Positions 1 to 5,517 of a DNA stretch of 7,315 nt are shown here, piece after piece. The stretch spans positions 1 to 7,315 of the forward strand of contig JAIXPM010000326.1 of NCBI GenBank assembly GCA_027486275.1, written 5' to 3'. The position numbers were made by a program, and so were the translations under genes. Origin of the DNA: Sphingomonadales bacterium (GTDB taxonomy: Bacteria; Pseudomonadota; Alphaproteobacteria; Sphingomonadales; Sphingomonadaceae). Under the pieces are notes generated by a model. It saw only the letters and a program-made list of their open reading frames with translations, made no database searches and was not told the origin of the DNA. Every line of letters starts with the position of its first letter. Position 1 is the first letter of the stretch.

Positions 1-1320
1 GAAACCGAAATGCCCGGCCTGATGGCGCTGCGCGCCGAATTTGGTGCGTCGAAGCCGCTGAAGGGCGCGCGCATCACCGGCTCGCTGCACATGACGATCC
101 AGACCGCGGTGCTGATGGAAACTTTGGTGGCGCTGGGCGCCGAACTGCGCTGGGCCACCTGCAACATCTTCTCCACCCAAGATCATGCCGCTGCGGCCAT
201 GGCGGCTGCCGGCATCCCGACCTATGCCATCAAGGGCGAGAGCCTGGCGGATTACTGGGATTATGTTGGCCACATTTTCAATTGGGGCGATGTTACCTCC
301 AACATCATCCTCGATGATGGCGGCGATGCCACCATGTTCGCGCTGTGGGGCGCCCGCCTTGAAGCCGGCGAAACCATGGGCGAGCCGGAGAACGAGGAAG
401 AAGTCGAATTCCAGCGCGCGCTCAAAGCCTATATCAAGGCCCGCCCCGGCTATCTGACCGAGACGGTGAAGAACCTGAAGGGCGTTTCGGAAGAAACCAC
501 CACGGGCGTGCACCGCCTGTATGAACTGGCCAAGCAGGGCCGCCTGCCGTTCCCGGCGATCAACGTCAACGACAGCGTGACCAAGTCGAAGTTCGACAAT
601 TTGTACGGCTGCAAGGAATCGCTGGTCGATGCCATCCGCCGCGCCACCGATGTGATGCTGGCCGGCAAGGTTGCGGTCGTCGCTGGTTTCGGCGACGTCG
701 GCAAGGGTTCGGCGCAGAGCCTGCGCAACGGCGGCGCCCGCGTGATGGTGACGGAAATCGATCCGATCTGCGCGCTGCAGGCGGCGATGGAAGGCTTTGA
801 AGTCGTCACCATGGAAGACGCCGTCAAGCGTGCGGACATCTTCGTGACCGCCACCGGCAACATGGACGTGATCACCGCTGAACACATGAAGGCGATGCGC
901 CCCAACAGCATCGTGTGCAACATCGGTCACTTCGACAGCGAGATCCAGATCTCCGCCCTGTCCAACTACAAGTGGACCGAAGTGAAGCCGGGCACCGACA
1001 TTGTCGAATTCCCTGATGGCAACCAGATCATCGTGCTGGCCAAGGGCCGACTGGTGAACCTGGGCTGCGCCACCGGCCACCCCAGCTTCGTGATGTCAGC
1101 CAGCTTCACCAACCAGGTGCTGGCCCAGATCGAATTGTGGACCAAGGCCAACGCCTATGAAAACCGCGTCTATGTGCTGCCCAAGCACCTGGATGAGAAG
1201 GTTGCCCGCCTGCACCTCGAAAAGCTGGGCGTGAAGCTCACCACCCTTTCGGACAAGCAGGCCAGCTACATCGGCGTCGGCGAAACCGGCCCGTTCAAAC
1301 CGGATCATTATCGTTATTGA
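1..1320 (+). CDS. ahcY: S-adenosylhomocysteine hydrolase (adenosylhomocysteinase), 5'-truncated by the window
   Basis: Cytoplasmic NAD-dependent enzyme that reversibly splits S-adenosylhomocysteine into adenosine and homocysteine, relieving product inhibition of SAM-dependent methyltransferases and feeding the methionine cycle. 439 codons are visible from base 1. The frame is open at the left edge, and the ATG at 10 is an internal Met (ETEMPGLM), so about 30 residues are missing. Numbering from the first visible codon: substrate-site His30 in GSLHMT; DDGGDAT; EETTTG; the Lys195/Asp199/Asn200 group in [11 protein letters not shown]-binding GFGDVGKG at 229-236; NIGHFD with His310; HPSFVMS with His360; and the C-terminal KPDHYRY, whose Lys and Tyr reach the NAD of the partner subunit in known structures. 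The acidic insert before the EETTTG segment is typical of proteobacterial forms. All key residues are present, so the enzyme should be active. A terminator follows, separating it from the receptor genes. Identification is near certain. Confidence 0.98.
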   Translation, partial: ETEMPGLMALRAEFGASKPLKGARITGSLHMTIQTAVLMETLVALGAELRWATCNIFSTQDHAAAAMAAAGIPTYAIKGESLADYWDYVGHIFNWGDVTSNIILDDGGDATMFALWGARLEAGETMGEPENEEEVEFQRALKAYIKARPGYLTETVKNLKGVSEETTTGVHRLYELAKQGRLPFPAINVNDSVTKSKFDNLYGCKESLVDAIRRATDVMLAGKVAVVAGFGDVGKGSAQSLRNGGARVMVTEIDPICALQAAMEGFEVVTMEDAVKRADIFVTATGNMDVITAEHMKAMRPNSIVCNIGHFDSEIQISALSNYKWTEVKPGTDIVEFPDGNQIIVLAKGRLVNLGCATGHPSFVMSASFTNQVLAQIELWTKANAYENRVYVLPKHLDEKVARLHLEKLGVKLTTLSDKQASYIGVGETGPFKPDHYRY

Positions 1321-1329
1321 GCGCAAGCG

Positions 1330-1344
1330 GCGGCTTCTGGCCGC
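1330..1344 (+). other. Small GC hairpin just after the ahcY stop
   Basis: GCGGC (1330-1334) pairs with GCCGC (1340-1344) around a TTCTG loop, without a following T-run, so it is not a terminator by itself. GGCGGC at 1329-1334 could instead pair with GCCGCC at 1370-1375, which lies inside the terminator structure at 1359-1407. A competing, anti-terminator-like fold is therefore possible. In GC-rich DNA such alternative pairings are common by chance. Confidence 0.35.
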
Positions 1345-1358
1345 AGCCAGATTGATCC

Positions 1359-1414
1359 ATATCGGCGCTGCCGCCATTGCCCTTGGCAGTGGTCGCGGCG
1401 CCGGTATTTTTTTT
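1359..1414 (+). terminator. Rho-independent terminator-like hairpin plus T-run after ahcY (possible attenuator for the receptor operon)
   Basis: A 10-pair outer stem joins 1359-1368 (ATATCGGCGC) with 1398-1407 (GCGCCGGTAT), including one G-U pair. An 8-pair inner stem joins 1374-1381 (CCATTGCC) with 1385-1392 (GGCAGTGG) around a CTT loop. A run of T through 1414 follows directly. This fits an intrinsic terminator for ahcY, 39 nt after its stop. It is odd in that it ends 9 nt before the next start codon, so any transcript of the receptor gene begun upstream must pass through it. It could therefore also act as an attenuator. The pairings were read by eye, without energy calculation. Confidence 0.8.
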
Positions 1415-1418
1415 GGGG
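1415..1418 (+). promoter_or_regulatory. Ribosome binding site of the first receptor gene
   Basis: GGGG lies 5 nt before the ATG at 1424, directly after the T-run of the hairpin at 1359-1414. It supports ATG 1424 over the in-frame TTG at 1352, which would put the hairpin inside the coding region and bury the signal peptide 24 residues in. Confidence 0.5.
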
Positions 1419-1423
1419 TATCC

Positions 1424-3358
1424 ATGGTTCGACATCTGGTCGTCGCGGCCTGTCTGATCGCCACCGCTGGTCACGCGCAGGAAGTGCAGCCGGCCCCGCT
1501 CACCGCCGCCGGGAACCGCGCCGGCGAAAATGCCGTGCGCCAGGCCGGCGATGCGTTCGGCACCGTCATCGGCCGCGAGGAAATCGGCATCTACGATGAG
1601 AGCGACGTGCGCGGCTTCTCGCCCCGCGTCGCCGGCAATGTCCGCATCGCCGGGTTGTATTTCGATCCAGTGTTCTTCCCGTCCGATCGGATCAGCGGCT
1701 CGACCGTGATCCGCGTTGGCCCCACCGTTTTCGGTTCGCCCTTCCCCAGCCCCACCGGCGTGGTTGATCTGGGCCTGCGCGTGCCCGGCGACAAGGCCGG
1801 CGCCAGCCTGCTGGTCAACGTCGACAGCTGGGGCAGCCGCATGATCGAAGCCGATATCGCGCTGCCGGTCAGCGACGGCTTCAGCCTTGGGCTGGGCGGC
1901 CAGATCAATCACGAACACATGGGCGACGGCACCCGCGATTATTATTACGAAGCCGCCCTGATCGCGCGGCTGCGCCCGGCGCCGGGCATCGAGTTCGTGC
2001 CCTTCATCAGCCTCGCCTACACCCCTTTCCACGAAGCCGCGACCATCTATGTCCCCGCCGGCGAGGCGCTGCCGCCACGCCTGCCGCGCAATTTCTGGAA
2101 CGGCCCCGCCTGGCAGCGCACCCGCGAGACCGAGCTCAACGCCGGCGGCGTGCTCAGTGCAGAACTGGCGCCGGGCTGGGCGCTGAAGGCCGGGCTGTTT
2201 CGGTCGTCCGTGGCCTATTTCGAGGATTTCACCAATCTGCTTGACCGTGTGCAGCCGGATGGCACGGCCCGTTCCCAGGTGATCATCGATCCGCCGTTGC
2301 TGTTCGCCTCCACCAGCGGCGAAGTGCGGATCACCCGCAGCTGGTCCGAGGGCCGCCGCGCGCACCAGCTGCACCTGGCCGTGCGCGGCCGCGATGCCCG
2401 CCGACGCTTTGGCGGCGCGCAGCTGGTCGATCTCGGCCCCACCACGCTGACCACCCCCATCACAGCGCCGCAACCCATCGCTGCCTTCACCGAGCAGGAA
2501 CGCGACCGCTTCCGGCAATGGACGCTGGCCGCCGGCTATGAAGGCCGCTGGGACGGGGTAGGCGAAATTTCCTTGGGGGTGCAGCACAGCGACTACCGCA
2601 AGCGCATCGGCCTGCCCGGTGTGGCCCCGGTCGCCACCACCACCCGGCCGCTGCTGTTCAACGCCAATCTGGCCGTCACCCTCACGCCGCGGCTGGCGGC
2701 TTATGGCGGCCATGTCACCGGGCTGGAGGAATCGGGCGTCGCGCCCGAAAACGCCGCCAACCGCAATGAAGCCCTGCCCGCCATCCGCACCCGGCAGTGG
2801 GATGCCGGCCTGCGCTGGACCATGGCCGGCGATCTGCGACTGGTGGTGGGGCTGTTCGAAGTGGCCAAGCCCTATTTCAACCTGGATGGCCGCAACATCT
2901 TCCGGCAACTGGGCGAGGTGCGCAACCGCGGCCTCGAAGCCTCTTTCAGCGGCCCGATCACACCGCGATTGAGCGTGGTGGCCGGTGCCGTGCTGCTGTC
3001 GCCGCGCGTCACCGCCGATGTGCCGGGCGTTGGCCGCCGGCCGGTGGGCGCGATCAGCGAAACCTACACGATCAGCGGCGATTGGCGGCCGCCGTGGCTG
3101 CCCGGCGTGTCGTTCGATGTCAGCGCCTATCATGTCAGCAGCCAGACCGCGACCGTGTCGAACCGCGTCGCCATCCCGGCGCTCACCTTCGTGGATCTGG
3201 GCGGGCGCTATCGCTTCAAGCTGGCCGGTGCATCGGCCACGCTGCGCGTGCAGGTGGAAAATCTGCTCGACCAACAGGGCTATGAACTGTTCGGCGCCGG
3301 CGCCTATCGCCCGGTCTGGGGCCGCGCGGCGATCGCCTATCTCACTGTCGATCTCTGA
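1424..3358 (+). CDS. TonB-dependent outer-membrane receptor, array copy 1
   Basis: 644-aa outer-membrane beta-barrel receptor, predicted to import a scarce ligand, probably an iron complex, using TonB energy; ligand unknown. Residues 1-18 form a signal peptide (MVRH, hydrophobic core, cut after AGHA before Gln19). The plug starts near ENAVRQAGDAFG (35-46), with VRGFSP at 62-67, GNVRI.GLYFDP, then IRVG at 96-99 and GSPFPSPTG at 104-112. The barrel carries LPPRLPR (216-222), GLEESGVAP (433-441), KPYFNLD (from 482) and, near the end, DLGGRYRFKL and a VENL segment, which match the late-barrel signatures of siderophore receptors. The start at ATG 1424 has GGGG 5 nt upstream. Unlike copies 2 and 3 it lacks a Pro-rich linker after the signal peptide. 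It ends in Leu rather than the usual aromatic residue (YLTVDL). Copy 2 follows after 58 nt. Family assignment is strong; ligand is open. Confidence 0.93.
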   Translation: MVRHLVVAACLIATAGHAQEVQPAPLTAAGNRAGENAVRQAGDAFGTVIGREEIGIYDESDVRGFSPRVAGNVRIAGLYFDPVFFPSDRISGSTVIRVGPTVFGSPFPSPTGVVDLGLRVPGDKAGASLLVNVDSWGSRMIEADIALPVSDGFSLGLGGQINHEHMGDGTRDYYYEAALIARLRPAPGIEFVPFISLAYTPFHEAATIYVPAGEALPPRLPRNFWNGPAWQRTRETELNAGGVLSAELAPGWALKAGLFRSSVAYFEDFTNLLDRVQPDGTARSQVIIDPPLLFASTSGEVRITRSWSEGRRAHQLHLAVRGRDARRRFGGAQLVDLGPTTLTTPITAPQPIAAFTEQERDRFRQWTLAAGYEGRWDGVGEISLGVQHSDYRKRIGLPGVAPVATTTRPLLFNANLAVTLTPRLAAYGGHVTGLEESGVAPENAANRNEALPAIRTRQWDAGLRWTMAGDLRLVVGLFEVAKPYFNLDGRNIFRQLGEVRNRGLEASFSGPITPRLSVVAGAVLLSPRVTADVPGVGRRPVGAISETYTISGDWRPPWLPGVSFDVSAYHVSSQTATVSNRVAIPALTFVDLGGRYRFKLAGASATLRVQVENLLDQQGYELFGAGAYRPVWGRAAIAYLTVDL

Positions 3359-3416
3359 TCTTCCCCTACGCATTTTGGCGCTGGACTTGGGCCCAAGCGG
3401 CGGCCAAGAGCGGGGC
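3359..3416 (+). other. Spacer between receptor copies 1 and 2, with perfect 12-bp palindrome
   Basis: This 58-nt gap has no terminator-like structure. It contains a TTTTGGCG octamer (3373-3380), also found in the next spacer, and the perfect palindrome CTTGGGCCCAAG at 3386-3397. The sequence AAGAG at 3406-3410, 6 nt before ATG 3417, is a plausible ribosome binding site for copy 2. The absence of a terminator favours co-transcription of copies 1 and 2. Confidence 0.5.
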
Positions 3417-5450
3417 ATGACAGGGGCAAACTCAGCGGGCCGCGCGCTGGCCATGGCCGGCTTGTGGCTGCTCGCCGCACCGGCATTGGCCGGGCAACCT
3501 GCCCAGCCACAACCAAACGACAGCACGCCGCCGCCCGCCGAATTGCCGGTGACCGACGAGCCTGATGCCGTCGCAGCATCTGTCGCCGCCACTGGCAGCC
3601 GATCGGCGGAAAACGCCGTGCGTCAGGCCGGCGATGCCTTCGGCACCAGCATCGGCCGCGAAGTCTCCGGCCTCTACAGCCGCGAACGCGTGCGCGGTTT
3701 CTCGCCGGTGGTGGCCGGCAATGTCCGCATCGATGGCCTCTATTTCGATCCCATCGTCACCCCATCCAGCCGGCTGGTGCGCGCCACCACCATCCGCGTT
3801 GGCCCATCGGCGCTGGGCAGCCCGTTCCCCGCTCCCACCGGCGTCGTCGATCTGGGCCTGCGCCGCCCGGGGCAGGAGGCCGCCGCCAGCGTTCTGATCG
3901 GCTACAACACGTGGCATACGCCCACAGCGGAGTTTGACGCCACGCTGCCGGTCAGCTCCACGCTCAGCATCGGGTTCGGCGCCGGGCTGCAGCTGGAAAA
4001 CGGCTTCAACGCCACCCGCGATCACAGCTATGAAGGTGCCTTCATCGCCGAGTGGAAGCCCTCGGGCAACTTCAGCCTGCTGCCCTTCATCAACGTGCGC
4101 GACACGTTGATCGACGATCATGGCCCGAATTCGATCCCGCAGGGCAATTTCCTGCCGCCGCGCCTGCCGCGCCGTCAATTCTTCGGGCCGTGGTGGTCGC
4201 GCGGTGGCGATGTCGAATTGAATGCCGGCCTGATCACCGACTGGACGATCAGCGACGGCTGGCTGCTGCGCGCCGGCCTGTTCCGCTCGCAGCGGGTGGT
4301 GACGGGCCAGTTTGCCAATCTGGTGCGCCTCTCCTCGCCCGATGGCACCGGTAATCAGCGCATTACCGGCGATCCCCCGCTCTACAATGGCGCCACAAGC
4401 GGTGAAGTGCGGCTGACCCGCCGTATCGCGGACGGCCCACGCCTTCACCAAGTGCATGTCACGCTGCGCGGCCGCCAGACCTATCGCCGCTTCGATGGAT
4501 CAGCCGTGGTCGATTTCGGCGTGGTCAACATCCTGACGCGGGCGCCCGATGTCCCGCCACCCGTGCTCAACTTCGGCCCGCAACAGGAAGACAATGTGCG
4601 GCAATGGACCGGCGGCATTGCCTATGAAGGCCGCTGGGCCGGCGTCGGCGAAGTGTCCGTGGGGGTGCAGAAAAGCGATTACAGCAAGCGCATCGGCTTC
4701 CCGGGCGCCATCAATGGCATCGATGCCAGCCCCTGGCTGTATAACGTTACCGCTGCTGTGCAGATCAGCGACAGCATCAGCCTTTATGGCGGCGCCGTTA
4801 CCGGGCTGGAAGAATCCGGCGTCGCGCCCAATTTCGCTGCCAACCGCAACGAAGCGCTGCCGGCGATCCAGACCAGCCAGATCGATGCCGGCGTGCGCGT
4901 CAATCTGGGTGGCGGCATGCGTCTGGTCGCCGGCCTGTTCGAAGTATCAAAGCCCTATTTCAATCTTGATGCCAACAGCCGCTTCGATGTGCTGGGCGAC
5001 GTGATCAACCGCGGCGTCGAAGCCAGCATCGCCGGGCCGATCACGCCGGAACTGTCGGTGGTGATGGGCGCGGTGCTGCTGCGGCCGGAAGTGACGGGCG
5101 ATGCCGTCACGCGCGGGCTGGTTGGCCGGCTGCCAGTGGGCGCGATTTCGGAACGTGTCGAATTCTCCGCCGATTGGCGACCGGGTTTCGCGCCTGGCCT
5201 GTCGCTGGACATGCGTTTGTCCTACCGCTCGCCGGAAGTCGCAACGGTCAACAATCTGGTTTTTGTCCCCACCCGCACACTGATCGATCTGGGCGGGCGC
5301 TACCGGTTCAAGCTGGCCGGCAACGAGGCGGTGCTGCGTGTGCAGGCCACCAACCTGTTCAGTCAGCAAGGCTATGAACTGCGTGGGGCCAATGCCTACA
5401 CAGTGCTGCCCGGCCGGGTGACCCAGGCCTATCTCACCGTCGATTTCTAG
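3417..5450 (+). CDS. TonB-dependent outer-membrane receptor, array copy 2
   Basis: 677-aa paralogue of copy 1; roughly half the residues match by eye. Residues 1-25 are a signal peptide (Arg9, hydrophobic core, cut after APALA). Then comes a Pro/Ala/Asp-rich linker (26 to about 60) with QPQPNDSTP, ending in SVAATGSR, where receptors often carry a TonB box and VTG-type motif. The plug has ENAVRQAGDAFG at 65-76, VRGFSP at 92-97, IRVG at 126-129 and GSPFPAPTG at 134-142. The barrel shows LPPRLPRR (246-253), GLEESGVAP (from 463), KPYFNLDAN (512-520), and ends in YLTVDF, a proper C-terminal Phe beta-signal. The sequence has no cysteine, normal for an outer-membrane barrel. The frame stays open upstream into copy 1, but that part is out of frame with copy 1; ATG 3417 is chosen for the signal peptide and for AAGAG 6 nt before it. 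An in-frame ATG at 3453 would leave no charged N-terminus. Substrate unknown. Confidence 0.93.
   Translation: MTGANSAGRALAMAGLWLLAAPALAGQPAQPQPNDSTPPPAELPVTDEPDAVAASVAATGSRSAENAVRQAGDAFGTSIGREVSGLYSRERVRGFSPVVAGNVRIDGLYFDPIVTPSSRLVRATTIRVGPSALGSPFPAPTGVVDLGLRRPGQEAAASVLIGYNTWHTPTAEFDATLPVSSTLSIGFGAGLQLENGFNATRDHSYEGAFIAEWKPSGNFSLLPFINVRDTLIDDHGPNSIPQGNFLPPRLPRRQFFGPWWSRGGDVELNAGLITDWTISDGWLLRAGLFRSQRVVTGQFANLVRLSSPDGTGNQRITGDPPLYNGATSGEVRLTRRIADGPRLHQVHVTLRGRQTYRRFDGSAVVDFGVVNILTRAPDVPPPVLNFGPQQEDNVRQWTGGIAYEGRWAGVGEVSVGVQKSDYSKRIGFPGAINGIDASPWLYNVTAAVQISDSISLYGGAVTGLEESGVAPNFAANRNEALPAIQTSQIDAGVRVNLGGGMRLVAGLFEVSKPYFNLDANSRFDVLGDVINRGVEASIAGPITPELSVVMGAVLLRPEVTGDAVTRGLVGRLPVGAISERVEFSADWRPGFAPGLSLDMRLSYRSPEVATVNNLVFVPTRTLIDLGGRYRFKLAGNEAVLRVQATNLFSQQGYELRGANAYTVLPGRVTQAYLTVDF
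4968..5039 (+). repeat. 72-nt block nearly identical to 7069-7140 (copies 2 and 3)
   Basis: Aligned without gaps, this block differs from 7069-7140 at 6 of 72 positions by my count. It encodes DANSRFDVLGDV and the following NRGVEAS segment of the late barrel. The equivalent part of copy 1 is clearly different, so the match is specific to copies 2 and 3 and could be a site of recombination or gene conversion between them. Confidence 0.75.
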
Positions 5451-5517
5451 AGGCCGGAGTCCTTTTTTGGCGGCCAGCCCTTGCGGTTGGCCGGCAATGC
5501 GGCAAACGGCAAGCGTG
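5451..5517 (+). other. Spacer between receptor copies 2 and 3, with T-run and 9-bp hairpin
   Basis: A six-T run lies at 5463-5468, followed, not preceded, by a hairpin: 5471-5479 (CGGCCAGCC) pairs with 5485-5493 (GGTTGGCCG), one G-U pair, five-base loop. The order is wrong for a + strand intrinsic terminator, and on the minus strand the hairpin would be followed by A, so it is not one there either. It may shape the mRNA between the two cistrons. No clear Shine-Dalgarno sequence precedes copy 3; the best purine stretches are AAACGG and CAAG at 5504-5513. Confidence 0.45.

Noticed and set aside
1352..1423. TTG at 1352 as start of receptor copy 1
   Set aside because: It would put the terminator-like hairpin inside the gene and place 24 extra residues before a complete signal peptide. 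ATG 1424 has GGGG 5 nt upstream.
1442..1453. Lipobox-like VAAC at residues 7-10 of receptor copy 1
   Set aside because: A cleavage there would leave a 9-residue signal peptide, too short, and the Cys sits inside the hydrophobic core. AGHA before Gln19 is a better signal peptidase I site.
2985..3416. Upstream extension of the copy 2 frame into copy 1
   Set aside because: The translation is Arg/Ala/Pro/Cys-rich, out of frame with copy 1 and without signal-peptide logic. ATG 3417 begins a good signal peptide.
1295..3592. 765-codon open frame on the minus strand
   Set aside because: It lies antisense to receptor copy 1, which has a signal peptide, family motifs and a C-terminal beta-signal region. 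The reverse translation is low-complexity Ala/Gly/Asp/Arg-rich, as expected of an antisense frame in GC-rich genes, and matches no family I recognise.
3432..4457. 341-codon minus-strand frame, with similar ones at 4947-5759 and 5689-6753
   Set aside because: These sit in the same antisense phase over copies 2 and 3 and have similar low-complexity composition. They are repeated because the sense genes are paralogues, not because they are genes.
5425..5468. Intrinsic terminator after receptor copy 2 (AGGCCT ... AGGCC stem then six T)
   Set aside because: The best stem is only five pairs with a loop of about 20 nt, and the T-run starts 7 nt after it. Too weak to call.
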